Source of the DNA: Lepidurus packardi
Lineage: Eukaryota; Arthropoda; Branchiopoda; Notostraca; Triopsidae
DNA length: 64,000 nt
Reading direction: 5' to 3'
Assembly: GCA_023053545.1 (NCBI GenBank)
Contig: JAKZAN010000007.1
Coordinates: forward strand, 6,758,001 to 6,822,000
Part shown: piece after piece, positions 9,803-23,400 of the stretch
Layout: each line of letters begins with the position of its first letter
Numbering within the stretch: position 1 is the first letter of the stretch
Notes under the pieces: model-generated
What the model was told of the DNA's origin: nothing
Databases searched by the model: none
Seen by the model: only the letters and a program-made list of their open reading frames with translations
Made by a program: the position numbers and the translations under genes

Positions 9803-12800
9803 TTACCCCATGCTATCGTCGTCCATCCGGCTACGGACTCTTTCCCGCCCTGACACTGACGACACTGCACCTGATGAAGAAGTCGACATTTCGCCGCTAC
9901 GCGGCTCTCGTGATGGCACTGCTGCTGCTACCGTTGTGGAAGTCGAGTTGGGCTTAACCGCAGGCACATTCTGGGCGGCTTCTTGTTGCTCACGCATTTG
10001 ACGCCTTCTTTTCTTGCTCCAGAGCTCATGGCAATCTTGCCAAGTGGGTAGGTTCGGCAGAGGCATACTGCACAGGCACCACACGAACCAGTCATTAGAC
10101 AAAACGTGCAAATTTTTACCCGCCACAAACATTACATGAAAAACTGTAAAACAAGAAATTAACCAAAGGCACTTACGATTCAGGTCTGACGTCCTTTAAC
10201 CATGGGGACTTGAGAGCCTCTTCTGCGGTAATTCGCTTCTCAGGGTCCAATTCCAACATTTTGTCCAACAACTCCAAAGCACTCGACGGCATGAAAGAAA
10301 ACTCTTCCCTTAGCCGTCGACGATACGTTTTCTTGGGCTTGATAGCATTCCACTGCGGCAACTTCACAACCGAAGGCCATACAGCGGGACAAGGGGTACC
10401 ACAAAGCCGCGAAATAAGCTCCAGTTGCATCATTTCCACATTAGCCTATCGTTTCACATGAGAATAGGGAATTGCACGACATTAAGCCAGCCAGTCAACA
10501 GCTTCTTTTCAGACATGCTCGGCTTTTACCTGGAAGATTGGTTTCTTCAAGAATAGCTCGCCTAAAATACAACCGCAAGACCAAACATCAATTGCGGGAC
10601 CATAACGCTCTTCTCCGAGTAATAATTCGGGAGGTCGGTACCACAAGGTTATCACTTTGTTGGTATAAGGACGATCTTTGTCTTCTGAATTATAATATCG
10701 AGCTAAACCAAAATCAGCTAATTTCACTTGACCCCTACGCACATGAAAACAAAGATACACGTAGAATAATTGTTCTCTATCTTTCACAAAATTCCAGGCT
10801 GATTTCTTTCAAATCTGATAACTGCAGCAAAACTGCCCCGAAATCAGAAACTTACTTGTTATTCATAAGAATGTTGCTGCACTTGATATCACGATGAAGA
10901 AAGTTTTTACGGTGACAGTAGTTAAGACCATCCATAAGCTGGCGCATGATCGAGGCATTGTTGCCTTCGTTGAAATCCACCATGCCAGACTCCAACAGAC
11001 CCATTAGGTCATGGTCCATGTACTCAAAAACCAAATAGAATGATCCACGATCCTACAACAGGGATACGTTAAATGTTTAACTCGATCACCTATTACCAAA
11101 TAAATTATTCAATACCATCAGTGAAAAGATCATAATCCTCACGTAGCTTTATAGTTACATAAACAATAACACCCTAAGCTGAACTATTACTTTTTTTTAA
11201 GATTGTTGGAAAAGATAACCCATTTTCAGGAAACCTTTCGTCACTGTAAACCAAATCATATCAAACAAGCTTTTTTTAATGATTGAAGAGAAGGCTTGAT
11301 TTGCTTTTTCCTGTTCTTTTTAAAAAAACCTACCTAATTTGATGACGTTGACTTTGGCAGTAAGACAAGAGAATTTACTGGCCTACGTGAAAAACTTACC
11401 TTGCGGAAATCCAACGCATCTTGTTTGTCCGTCACAATTTCTTTCAGGTTAACAATGTTGCGATGATTTAATTGTCTTAAAATCTTAATTTCCCTCACTG
11501 CCGTAATAGGAAACCCTTCTTTTTCGTTTTCCAAACGCACTTTTTTCAGGGCAACCATTTCTCCTGCACCCACCCCCCAAAAAAAACATGAAAAGAAATG
11601 AATTTGTTACATTCAACGTACACAAGCATCCTATTTTATTTCGTCAAGAAATGAGGATGACGACACGTACCTGAAGCTTTGTCTTTGGCCTTGTACACTT
11701 GCCCATAAGTGCCTTCTCCGATCTGAGCTACCATCTCAAAGACGTCCACGCAACGAACGCCCCAGTTACGAGAATCTGCTATTATAGGTTTCTTCCCATA
11801 GATGACGGGGCGTTTCGTTTTAGGTCTTGGTCCCCTTACACCAGCACTATGCGGTGGTGGTGTCATACCTGATTCATCGTCCGGCGATAACTCTTCTGTC
11901 CCAGGTACCACTAGAAAAAGTTCTAATCATCTTATGTGTCTACTGAAAACGTCGAAAAAGAATGTGGGTTAGAAATGTAATTATTTAGGTACCAGCAGGC
12001 ATAGGCAAATTAAGTATGCTTTTCCCTTTCCTGGGTGTACTTTTGCTCTGTTTTTCCTTCATCGTGTTGTGCAGGGGCTTCGAAATGGGTTTGGGGGACG
12101 TTGGCGGAGATACAATGGATTCCAATCCTTCTTTGCTATTATTGCGAGGTAAAGGAGGCATGGGCAGCTGCAGCCGCTGTTTCTTGGTATTGTTTTGATT
12201 CTGGACCTTGTTCTCGGGAGGTTCAGGTTTGGAGGCACGAGCGCCTGTTGCTATGGGCGTGGGTAACGGTGGGGTAAGGGCTCTTTCCTCCTTTTTTACC
12301 GCATTGCCCGTAGTTTTAGGAGTTGTTACAGTACTGGAATTGCTGGTTTCTTTTTCTCTGGCATCACCATTTTCGTTCTCTTTCATCTGCTCACGTTTAG
12401 CTCGAGCTTTAACCAGCTCAGCGAATAAGCTCGTAGCACTCATTTTGGCTTGAGCGGCCACTTCGCGTGGAATGACAACTTCAGATTTCTTGTCTTCTCT
12501 CTCTTTTGTTTTGGAAGCAATGGGCGATGCGGGTTTCTTGTAAGAAGACTTGTTACTATCACGAGGGCTACGAGACCCAGACTGTGACGGAGAACGACGA
12601 TTCTCCACGCCAGATTTGCGTTTGATTGGTGGGGGAGTCCATCTCGGTGAAACAGAACGTTTTCTAGGTGGCGACCTCCTTGAAGGTTTTGAACTGAAGG
12701 AGAAAAGAAGTTCGCATACAATCATTTTATTTTGAAAGGTATGTGCTAAAGTGAATAGTACCTTGGTGGAGACCGAGTTCGGCTTCGACTCCTGCCTTTA

Positions 12801-13858
12801 CGCTTCCTTTCCTTGCTTCGTGACCTTCGTCGCTTCCTGGCCGGAGACTGTGAACTACGCCGGCTGGACATTTTTTCTACAGGTGGTGAAACCTGGCCAG
12901 GGCTTTCTGGTCGCACAGGCAATTTTTCGTAAGCTTTAGGTGGCAAGGGAGGAGTATGTGGCGATTCTGGTGGACGTGGTGAAGGACTACGGGTCGCAGG
13001 CGACTTGGGTGAATCAGGGGGTGGCGAGTAGTCAGGCGAAGGCGGTTTAGGAGGGTTGCTCGGAGTTTTGGGAGAAGCTGAAGGCGTATGCGAATCTGAT
13101 CGAAAAGCTCGCACAGCTGGTGTTTCTACCACTGGGCGAGATGGAGGCGATTCGGAAGAATATCTCATGGAACTCATGCGACCTGAAGATACTGGACTGG
13201 GGCTTTCAGTCGGTTTGGCTACTTCGTCGTCAGACAAATAGTGTGAGGAACTTGGAGATCGGCGATGCTTCTTGCGTTTCTTGGACCGAGTAGAAGGAGA
13301 TCGCGATTTTTTTCGTCGCTTTTCCTTCTTATGCTTTTTCTCTTTCTTCTTCTTGCTGCTTCGGCTGCGGCCACTGTACGACGGGACAGGAGAGGGTTCT
13401 CTTTCCCGAACGTAACGCGGAGGAGATACTTCCTTAACGTAACGTGCAGGTGTCGGTGTGCTGGCACTACCTTTGTAAGAACGCCGGTAAGGAGGATCTG
13501 GACTGACCTCTCCTTCGCTACGAAAAATATCCTGTTGCTCTGGAACACTTTCGTCGGTAATCTCGCCTTGTTCAGGTTCGGAGAAGTCTTCAGAGCTCAC
13601 ATCATCATACTCAACAACTGCAGTGCTATTATCATCTCCTTTGCTGTTTTCTCCACCATCATTTTCAGAAGACTGTCTAGGTCGTTCATGTCGTCTACGA
13701 TGCGCTTTTTTGGATTTCTTCTTGTGCTTACGATGACGGTCTGCGTCTTCTTCTCCTGAACTTCCCGAGTTATGGCGTACTTTGACAGATCTACTAGGGA
13801 AGGTTTCGGGGGATGCTTCTATTTCTCCTTCTGAATTGTCGCTTCCATGTGCAGGCAT
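9803..13858 (-). CDS. Cdk12: CDK12 (CDK12/13-type RNA polymerase II CTD kinase)
   Basis: Eight exons (13858-12762, 12693-11993, 11910-11671, 11563-11400, 11052-10856, 10734-10530, 10445-10177, 10067-9803) join in phase to 1045 residues. With cyclin K this kinase phosphorylates the RNA polymerase II C-terminal repeat in the nucleus to support elongation. Residues 1 to about 600 are low-complexity: acidic/Ser-rich, then Lys/Arg-Ser-rich and proline-rich tracts typical of speckle proteins. The kinase domain runs from about 657 to 950. It has the glycine loop [13 protein letters not shown], the lysine in MVALKKVRL, the cyclin-facing helix PITAVRE (PITAIRE in vertebrates), [16 protein letters not shown] and the activation threonine in [16 protein letters not shown]. 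After it comes the CDK12-specific tail with [18 protein letters not shown]. It is shorter than the human protein because the disordered ends are reduced. Identification is secure; separating CDK12 from CDK13 is not meaningful outside vertebrates. Confidence 0.97.
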
Positions 13859-14995
13859 GTTAAAATAGAAATAATTTCACCATAGCCCTGAAAAAGACGA
13901 CACTAATGAAACCTGTATAGAAAAATCTGTTTTGTGTAAACTAGTTTGAAGGGACCACCCCAACTGTAACCTTCTTTGCACGAATAGCAGTAATGAAACC
14001 GTTACTAAACTTTCCAGACACACGCAAAAAAATACTTCATTCTCACAGTAATGATAAAGCTATTTATCACAAGCACTAAATACGTGGAATTTTACTTACT
14101 GTTTTGCTGTTCCAAGGCCGGAGAAGGAAGGACAACAAAACCTAGACCGGCAAAATGCTAGTATAAACAAGGTAGCGATTTAACGTATATACCTGATCAA
14201 GTAATGCCCAATTATCACTTGTCTTGAATCTTCCTGAGCGACAATGCAATATAGTATAGTTTTTATAGCAGATGACAGTTATTTTGCATGATAAACATGG
14301 TTTTAAGTGGTAGGAATTTCCTACTCGGAGAAAAGCAGCCAGCCCAATCGTTCCAATCGATATCTAGGAACTATCGGTTGCCCCAAGACGATAGTAAACC
14401 AGGAGCGCGTATTGTACGAATAATTTATTGGTTTTCTTGGATTTACGTAACACCAAGCATTAATAAGTTGATATGTACAATAAAACAAGAAATAAATGGA
14501 ATATAGTTCATTCTTATTTTTCTTATCGTTACTATAGACCATGGCCCCATTTCAAAGGTGCTAATTCACGTGTAAAAGAAATCATTACAGCCCCACTTTT
14601 GGTACAGGGGAATGTCGCGGTAAAACAATATTTTCTGTGGAAAGACGGTTGTCAAAATCTGGCAACTTAACACAGAAATATAATAAAAAAAACAGGACCT
14701 TAAGCTGCAGGAATAAATTCGTATTGACTTTAAAAGTAGTATGCACGATTCGTCTTACAACTTCAGAATTTAAGTGGGAAGGAAATAGCAAATTCAGTCA
14801 CAGGAGTGTCCATAGCAAATAAAAATGTTTTAATAATAAGTGAAGATACGGATTTACGTGGCCAATTTTACGCAAATATTGCGAAAGCGTGACCCACTTA
14901 GATAAAACTTTCCGTCACTTGACTAGCCTACCTATACCTGTACCCTCATTTAAGAGATCAAAACCAGTAAAAATCCTCTTCGAAAAATTTGTCCG
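13859..14995. other. spacer between kazrin 3' end and CDK12 start
   Basis: About 1.1 kb containing the CDK12 promoter and leader and the kazrin 3' untranslated region. No TATA box or other motif stands out. AT-rich, with only short open frames. A minus-strand AATAAA at 14424-14429 could end kazrin transcripts. Confidence 0.5.
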
Positions 14996-17900
14996 CTACA
15001 CTCGTGTTACAGTAATAGTTTCGATATCACCACTGGATTTTACTCGTCGATGTCGTTCGACGGTATTGGTATCACCCAAAGTGCTTGGTGCAGCTACGGA
15101 GGCAGGGCGATCGAGACCACTCACAGGTTCAGAGTGCTCGTCCAAAGAGTTGGAAGCGGCAAACAAATTCTTGGCATGTTTCGCTAAATCCGCCTTAGCT
15201 TTAATTCCCAAAGCTCGGCTTAACGAACTCTACAAGCGGATGAAAAAGACACATTATTATACCGTTGCATATCCATTTGACAACAGCAACAAAAAGGAAT
15301 TGGCTCTGTTTAGTTTCATACTTCTACGTTTGAACATACACTCTCTACATTTTTAGTGACTGAACCAAAAAAAAAACAGGTTCTTTGTGTTTCAATACAT
15401 TTCGCGCACAAAGGTGAACTAAGTAAATATCAAATACATCTGATGTTAACAAGCTACCTGAGAATTTCGCCAGGTTGCAAACTTGTTAAAATACAAAAAT
15501 ATTACTTTTTTATACACAAATTTTGACTAAGAACAGCAATTTTACCCGCATGGATATGCGTTGTACGCTACTCGCTTCGTTTGGTTTAGATACTTCTACC
15601 CGGTCGCTTAGCCCTCCCGTGTAAGAGCGGGAAAAACTGCGTCCTAATGATCCTCCTCCAGCCAGTTTTTCGGCACGTCGACGCTCTAGGCGCGCTTGCC
15701 GGGCTCGATGCTCATACCGAGCTCTGAGTGTTACAGAAAAATGATAATTTCAAGCGATTACCTAATTTGTTGCCATTTGTACCTGGGCACTTGAATTAAC
15801 GTGTCTAATTCAGTTTGCAGGTGGCGTCGGACAATATTCTTTGAGCTCGGAATACCCAAAGCCGTTGCCATGGTCTCGGCAGTGAATGACGGTTCCAGGA
15901 CAACTAAAGCGCCATGTACACCACTATCTAAGAAATTGAACAAGCTATCAATGCGAACTTTAAAAAACAAAACAAAAAAACACTGTTGAAGCTTAAATAC
16001 CTTTTAAGTTCTCCGCATATTCAACCAAATCTATGCTGCGCACCCACTGGATAAATCTTTGATTGGTCCAGATAATAGGATCGGAGTCAATTGACTCGCA
16101 CTGTATTCTTCGTTCAGCAATGGCTTGTCGATCGTATTTCATCATCCGCAAGAATGTAATAGCTTGGACAATAGATGCTTGATGAAACTTCCGGGACACT
16201 CCCAAATACTTTTCCAATTCCCTTTTGGTCAGCGTGTCCAATAACCGAGCGTCCATTAGACATGCCGTAAAACTCTCCGTATACTGCCCAATTAATTACA
16301 AAAAGCTTCCGTTAATTTCCTTAAATAAAAACAAAATAATCAACAACGTACCTGGGACAATCCCAAATCAGGTAACCATTCACTGGTAACCCACGTACTT
16401 CCCAGCACTCCGAGTAACGGATATCGCACCAGTGCGGGATTCCTATGCTCCTCAATAGCCAACCGTAGCTTTTTCCTATGTAATGGATGCACCAAGCCTA
16501 ATCCCGTTTCCATTTCAGTGTCAGAGAGCTCCAGCAGAATCTGCATACAAGATCGATTTATGATGGAAACAAAAAGACGCGAGCCAAAGATGGAAAATAT
16601 TTACTTTGCCACTTTTGACATTCTCGGCGCATCTTTGTCCACATTGAGGTAAGCCTAATCCGACTTCCATCCAAGCCTGGACATGCCCAGCTTTCCAACG
16701 ATCCATCGTTATGTGTTGTGCTTCATCTAGGAGCCGAAGACGCTCAGTATACGAGTCTTCCGTTAAGGGCGTGGCACATAATGATTCTCTGGGGGACCAA
16801 CTCCTACGACCTTCAGGAGAACCTGTACCACCATAAAACAAATCCGCTGAATCGACACATTCTGATTTGTTTTTCAATACCAAACAACAAAAGAAAGATG
16901 TTTTTTTTACTGCTGTTAAACACGTCGAGATCCAACGCACGACGCTGTTTGCGTGCAAAAACACGGGAAATGCTTCCCCACGGACCGCCTCTGGAAATGG
17001 AACCTTTTTGGGATGACGAGGTTTTACGGTTATTTCTCGAATGCCCTTCCCCATTCGATATTTGTTCCACTGACCTACAACATTTCGGTTCAAAAACACT
17101 TTGTTTATATAAACTTATATTTTCTTAGCAAACAGTCAAAATTTTTACCTGGAAAATGCATTCACTACGGAATCTTCGCCGTTCTTGGCTTGAGTTCCAC
17201 AAGGGGTTAAGCAATGAGCGTCACTTTCCACTAGGGAAGAAAAAAGATAATAATACACATACAACTACAGCTTTAGTTACTAACTCCCAGGAGTAAGTTT
17301 AGGAAGAAAAAGGCAGGGAAAATAATAAGACTGAACCTACGTAGATGAGCACGGAAAGTGTGGGAAGAGGTTAGAGAGATTGAATCCGAATCGCTGCCTC
17401 GATCTACCAGGATGTAAGGACCTACAACAGAAGCAAGAAACGACAAGAGTGAAAAAAGAGGCACCAAAATACAGGAGATAAGCTCTAAAAAAACTGCACT
17501 AGTGTCATTCTACCGAAAAGCTATAGAGTAACCCGATATTATTAACTACGAGCATGCATTATTGTTAGATTGGGTCACACTAAATACCTAACCAGAGCGA
17601 AAATTTCCAAGTTTACCTTCGTTAGAGTCAGACGAAGGGTGAGGCTGGGGTGACAACCTGATTTCCGTGGCTTCGGAATTGACTAATGTGCTGGATAACG
17701 ACGATAGCGTATCTTGCCGACTCAGCAAAAGCTCTTGACTGACGATGGAAGGTCGTGCACTGCTGTAGCTTCTCATCTACAAACCCCCAAAGACATGACA
17801 GGATTACGTATGGGTTTACAAATTAGGGAAACCACACGTCAAAAGCGGCATCCCTTACTTCAGCTAGTTCTTCTTGAAGCTGCCGAATCTGCGTATCTTT

Positions 17901-20477
17901 GAGAACCAACTGTGCACTCAGGGCTCCACAGCGGTCAGCTTCTTCTCTCGCGTGCCGCAAAACAGTCCATTTTTCCCGCTCCGCTTCATCGCGTTCTGCT
18001 ACAAGCAATCGCAAGGCTTCATCGCTCTCGCGCATGCGCTGTAAAAAAATACCCAAGAGATGGAGAAAACAAACAATAATGAAAAAAACACTTGTTCAGG
18101 CTCTGGGTTATCGTCCTATTGATTTTATGTGTTACCTTGCCTTTTTAAACGCTCGAAAAAAGCCGAGCGAAGGCTAACAAAAGGGAAAAAAAGGCGCGCA
18201 TACCTGCTCATAACTCCGTATGAAATCGCGTAGCTCCTTCTCCTTTTCTTCTAGTGTGCTATAGAGTTGCTTCATCTGATTCAGCAGGTCAAATTTCTCC
18301 GCTTTGAGCCGTTTACGATCAGCCTTCAAAGCTAACCCAAAACCCAATTAGCTAAACCCTTCGGCTACCATAGTTTTAAAAAGATTAGCCTTACCAGCTA
18401 GGGCTTCTCTAGCATGTTTCAACTCTGCATCTGAATTCCGGCTAGCTTGCTGCGACTGGTGGGAGGGTTGAAACGTTCCGAAATCGTTAGCTAAGCCCGA
18501 ATTTCCAGGCTCAGGATCCCCGTTGACCTTCCCATGGCAAGATATCGCAGCAGTCGCTTCGCTTGTGGCAATAGCAAAACCGTTGGTATCCTCGTTACTT
18601 GTTTTGCTCAAGGACCCTGTGTTAAACATATCCAAAAGAAAAGTGCCAAGCGTGTTAAAGTATTGAAAAACTTTAGGGAAAACAGGAGCATAACTCACAC
18701 CTGTAACTTAGACAGGAAAGTTTTTATTTCTGACTTTGCATCCGTTATTTTTATTTTGAATCCCTGTCACCTGATGCATGACACGAGACTTGAAAAAGAG
18801 ACGAGCAGAACGCAAGAGAGAAGCTGTAGTGTGTTTATGTTTCGTGTTTGTCTATGCAAAACAGGTGAAGCTTTTAAGGGTTGGTAACCTCAACATGTTA
18901 TATACCTGTGCCAAGTGTTGTGGTGCACTTGTTGCGTTGAGATAGGGACACTTTTAGCTTTGAATTGGAACTGGGAGCGGCTACTAATTTAGATGGCATA
19001 GTGGGAGGGCTAGAGTTTGACTTTTGTGAAGCGAGCCAAGGCCCTGGACGCCACGCAGGACTGCGTGCTGACTTTCGCAGTGCCATGAGATAAGCTTGAG
19101 GATGCAAATGAGAGAAAAAAGGTTTGGGAAAAGGTTCTAAGCTTGACATCTTTAAATTTAGACTGTTTCCTTTGACTAAACGATCATTGCTAACGTCAAA
19201 AGTCTTTCAAAAGGGGGCTGCTCCGTACGCTGGACTTGCTAGAATAAACACGTCATTAGGGACTTGAGAGACGGAGCAAAACAAGGGGAAAAATCGGAAG
19301 GTTTTCACGATGAATTCAAAAGCAGTGGAAGCGTTTTTTTTTTTGTTTTTGAGCCCATCAGTCTCGAATAGTAGGGTCAATTTCAGTCCATAATTTTAGG
19401 GCCGAATTTAGACACTTGAACGATTCGGGTATGGCGTGATCACTGGAGCTTGAACGACTTTTTAAGTATTACTCAGGAACGTAAATCGCAGCTTATAAGA
19501 GTAAAGCATACGAAGTCTGGAAAAACACGTCTTTGGCATTGTAGTTAAGATGAGCGACTGGTTTCGTGGTTAGGTTGGTGGAGGATGCTTTTGCTAGAGT
19601 TTGCGGAGTCAAATGTGCAGGTAATGTTACCACGTCCGCCCAGACTTAAAAACCGGTATTTTTGTCTGACTTTTAGGTGGGGGATGACTAAAGGAAATAA
19701 GAAGTAAGTTGATAAGTTCTCCACCCCCCCCCCCCCTCCCCACCAAAAAAAAAGAAAAAGAAAAAAGGATCATCTGCTCGAAAAAAAGAGGTCACATCAA
19801 TTGGTACATTTAATTAATACAGGAATTCGGTGTGCTGCGTAGGTGGCGAGGGCTTTTCAGCAAATGAAAGCGGGGTAACATACCTGCATTGGAACGAGTG
19901 TTCTCTTCAGGTCCCGCGACCGACCCATTGGAAGTCCGGATAATATAATTATTGACAGACGTCATACTTGCTAAAGTTATCACGTCGGTTTTATACTGTT
20001 TGGAAGTCGGAGCTTTGAACAAGTCGTGGTGGCGGTGAATGGAATGCGAATGCGAGATTGCGCGATCGTTGGTCATTTGCATATGAACGTCAACCTTTCT
20101 CAGCTTCCCAGCAGCAATATCTACCATTCTCTTCCGCGCCTGTAATGAATTTAAATTGTAAATGAAATCACCGGGGACGAGATGAACGTGCCTTTAAATA
20201 GGAATAGTTTTGCTAACTCCGGCTTGGAAAAAGAAGTAAAATCTTTTACTGCCTCTTACAAGTCAGTGTAGGAAATAAACAGTGTAAATAAAGTTCATGT
20301 TGTAATCCGTAAATCCGCTGTTGCTTTCCACAGACAAGCCCCTTTGAGCATGCGTAATCAGCTCGGGCAGTAAAAAATTAGCTTTAATTTTTGGTAAGAA
20401 GAAGCTGTCATTAACAACGATGGAGTGTCTCAATTGGCGTGAAAACTTACATGAGGCTCTTCCTGGCCATCACCCAT
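14996..20477 (-). CDS. kazrin (three-SAM-domain scaffold protein)
   Basis: The common exons are 18616-18395, 18331-18204, 18038-17859, 17776-17617, 17421-17341, 17230-17149, 17074-16911, 16822-16605, 16540-16352, 16283-16001, 15927-15783, 15723-15546 and 15229-14996. They can be preceded by 20477-20451 plus 20139-19884 (848 residues) or by 19149-18906 (835 residues). Kazrin is a cytoplasmic scaffold linked to cell junctions, actin and endosomes. The N-terminal third is a coiled coil (roughly residues 120-260, LKAEKFDLLNQMKQLYSTLE, KDTQIRQLQEELAE). A linker holds the family motif GGPWGSISRVFARKQRRALD. Three SAM domains follow (about 455-520, 540-625, 635-705), with WKAGHVQAWMEV, LTKRELEKYLGVSRKFHQ and SGVHGALVVLEPSFTAETMA. 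The C-terminus ends TITVTRV, a class I PDZ ligand. Liprin-alpha is the nearest relative, but linker and SAM2-3 wording fit kazrin better. Confidence 0.95.
18906..19149 (-). other. kazrin alternative first coding exon (short form)
   Basis: The open frame starts at an ATG (19149), reads MSSLEPFPKPFF and is rich in serine and proline. It ends at a GCACAG/GTATAT donor, leaving one base, exactly what the exon at 18616 needs. The ATG is only weakly preceded by an acceptor-like TTTAAAG, so I read it as a promoter-proximal first exon rather than an internal one. Confidence 0.7.
19884..20477 (-). other. kazrin alternative first coding exons (long form)
   Basis: A nine-codon exon (20477-20451, MGDGQEEPH) ends at a textbook CAT/GTAAGT donor. 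It joins, in phase, an exon at 20139-19884 that follows a TTCATTACAG acceptor and ends at a GCAG/GTATGT donor with one base left over. That is the same phase as the other first exon, so both can join the common exon at 18616. The encoded segment has no recognised domain. Confidence 0.7.
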
Positions 20478-23400
20478 TTACAGCTGATGTTTCCTGATTA
20501 GCGCCATGGCCTGCCAACTTGAACCTTTTCAAGCCTTTTTGGTCGCGGCGACTACCTTGGAACTTTGCCCTGTAACACATAAATGAACCCAATGAATGAA
20601 CACTCATTACACGATCAGAAAGCAACAACTTCTTGCATAAAACACCCATACTATTGTCACCACAGCTGTCAGTACACATAATAAAGTTGAATGGCCTGGA
20701 CAAGGGTGACCGTTATGCTCTCTAATTAACTTATAGCATCTAGTTGCAACATGTCTACTGTCCTGTCACGTCGAGGTCCTCGATAACTCCCAAAGGAGGA
20801 CGAGGACGGAACTACGGAACGTAAAATAAACAGGGACAAATTTAGAGATTCGCATGATTTCCGGTTTAAGCAAAAAAAGGAGACAAGACCTTCAATTACA
20901 CCATTCCAAGTCCCATATTTTCTTCTCTAAAAAGCAAAAACGTCTTCTAAGTAGAAAAAGAAAAACGAAAAACTAAGGCAATCCTTTTACCCTTTTCCGA
21001 AGCTAGCTAGAGAATAAGTGGAGGGAAATAAAACAGATCGTTGTCGTTTGCTTCGTATAATAAATTACGTTATACATGCAAAAAAGCGCCAAAGAAAAGC
21101 CGGAATATATAAACCTAGGATGAGACCGGGTTGGAAAAGGAACACAGTGTAAAGAATTCTGATTCCTATTTTCCACCAAAGCGGCTTAGCAACAAGGCAG
21201 ACGTGGCACGGTAGATGAGAGCTGCAGAGGACAGCACAGCAGCACTAAAAAAGCGTAGAAAGTAAAGAGAAAGAAAATGCAAACGTTTCAATCTAGCCCG
21301 CTGTTTGCCGTATAAGAAGTTCAAGGCTGGTAAGGTGGTAATTAGTTAACTCAGTAGTATGCAAAAAGCTCCCACTCACTTTCGAAAACTTCAGTTTCCC
21401 GCTAGAGTCAGTCACTTCAATGCCGTCTTGGCCATGTAAATGAGGTTAGTTATAAGCTCCTTTGGTGGAGATAAGAAAGTATACGTCCTATGCGATAACC
21501 GGTAACCAAACAATCAGCAAGACTGGGGGGACACACAACTTCATTAACCGTATTTCATTACCTCTAAACTGATGTCACAAAACTACCGTGCACACAGAAA
21601 GTTAAGAGGCTTGATATGATCCAAAAGTCAGGACGAAAAAAAAGACACAATTCAGAGGGTAGTTTCCAAACGTGTGAATGAGAGCACTTGGAACGGAAAG
21701 TGCTGTAAACAAATAGCTTTTGTCTTGTCCAGAGTTGTTGTCTAGCTGGGAGCACGACACAGGCTACCGCTAAGCTCTTAAGGCGAGAAATGAGAAATAC
21801 CAGGCTGGCATGGGATGGCTGCTGCTAGATGGGGGCAAGATCAAGCGTCGCCATGGTCTTCAGGTGCGATAGGTTGGTTGGGGCTCGACAATAATGGACC
21901 TACGAGACCTTCCCTGAGGTAAGGTGATAACACGAACCCATCCATAGAAATTGGCCAATGAACTGAATAAGCCCGCCAGCTATACAGAACTGAAATCTAT
22001 TTTTATTCACTACTGTTTTTTATTTTGTACGAAACGGATAAAACATGATGTCTTTTTTTTTATTTCATATATGAACAATTTCGAGAAAATTCTCTACCGC
22101 CGAGCCTTGGCTTCCACGTAAAAAGATTCAGTTTAGCTTGCCAAGGTATATGATTTGGAATATCACTAGACCAAGAGGCAGGGAAAAGAGGCTGGAATAG
22201 ACAATACGGACATATCGGTATAAAAGGAGGGTTATTTGGGCAGCTGCGTCTATAAAATAAAAATTGAGGCTAAGGAGGGGATAAAGAATTCTGAGCAAGA
22301 CATAAATTATAAACCTTTCGTTAAAGTCTTTCTTTCCGGCTTATGCTTGTTCCCTTTCTGTTGCTGTTCCTAGCTTACTCTGTACCTGAACTGAGTAGAA
22401 GAGAAAAATAGTGAAAGAGAAAAAAGATGCTCACTGGACTGTGATTATGCCGTTGGTTGAATGCTAACTTTTATTCAAGCAAAATTAAACAAACTTGAGA
22501 CCTTGTCTTTCGTATAATCCCGAGTCAACATAGCTCCATTGAGGAACATGAGCCATGGAAAGTTTCCGACAAAAATGAAAGCCGCCTTTTGTAAAGAAAG
22601 GTTGGCCGTGTATTTAAATTAAACTGACAGCTTTGCTCGTGTTATCCGGGGGTATATAATGTGCTAAACTTAGCCTCTATTAACCGCACAAAGCTGGAGC
22701 CTGTTGCTTCAAGTAATGTTGTCCAAGTAGGCTATTCGAACGAAAATAAATGGCTTAGTTCTTATGTGTTTGTTCTTTTGGTTGTTAAAAACTTGTTAAG
22801 GTAAGCGTGTAACTACAGTGCAACGATGTAAGCGCTTTCTCTTTCTTCAGAGAAAGTAATGAAGGCTTATAAATGAATCTTAATCATTAGTGAAAGTAAA
22901 GTTAAAAGCCAGAATTGCTTGGGTCTCAATGTATAACTTGCACTTCGCGTATAAAGTGAAGAGAAGCAGAACGGTCTTGGAGTTTGGAGAGCTTCAAAGT
23001 GTGTGAGTAACTGGGAAGCAAGCAAAGTAGTGTGGAGCCCAGGAAGTATTGATCCAAGTCAGCTACCACGAGAAGGGCCAAGTTTCTCTTTTCCTCCAAC
23101 AACCATTCTATATCTACCCCACCAAAAAGCAAATCCGAGCAATAAAAAAAGACGTCAAGAATTTTATACGGCAACTTTTATGCAAAAAAGAATATCCACT
23201 CCCGGTTATAATTAAAAAAGCCTACGCGAAGTTTGCTCAATTGACTGCGCTGCGTTTGCTGTCGATCTCTGTGAAACGGGCCTTAGAAAGTATCATCAAA
23301 AGCCGCCTTTGAAACAACGACTGTACTTAAACCTTCCCAAACGACAACATCAGCAACCATAACATCTGTGCCTATCGCAATACCCCAGAGATTACGAGGA

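Noticed and set aside
10472-10897. 141-residue plus-strand open frame
   Set aside because: Covers CDK12 kinase exons and an intron on the opposite strand; no domain.
12016-12453. Several plus-strand open frames of 60-81 residues
   Set aside because: They lie opposite the second CDK12 exon and reflect its composition.
13265-13759. 164-residue plus-strand open frame
   Set aside because: It is the antisense shadow of the Lys/Arg/Ser-rich first exon of CDK12; biased composition keeps the opposite frame open. No splice or domain support.
14996-19149. Liprin-alpha or liprin-beta instead of kazrin
   Set aside because: Three SAM domains are shared, but the GGPWGSISRVFARKQ linker and the SAM2-SAM3 wording are those of kazrin, and the long liprin coiled coil is missing.
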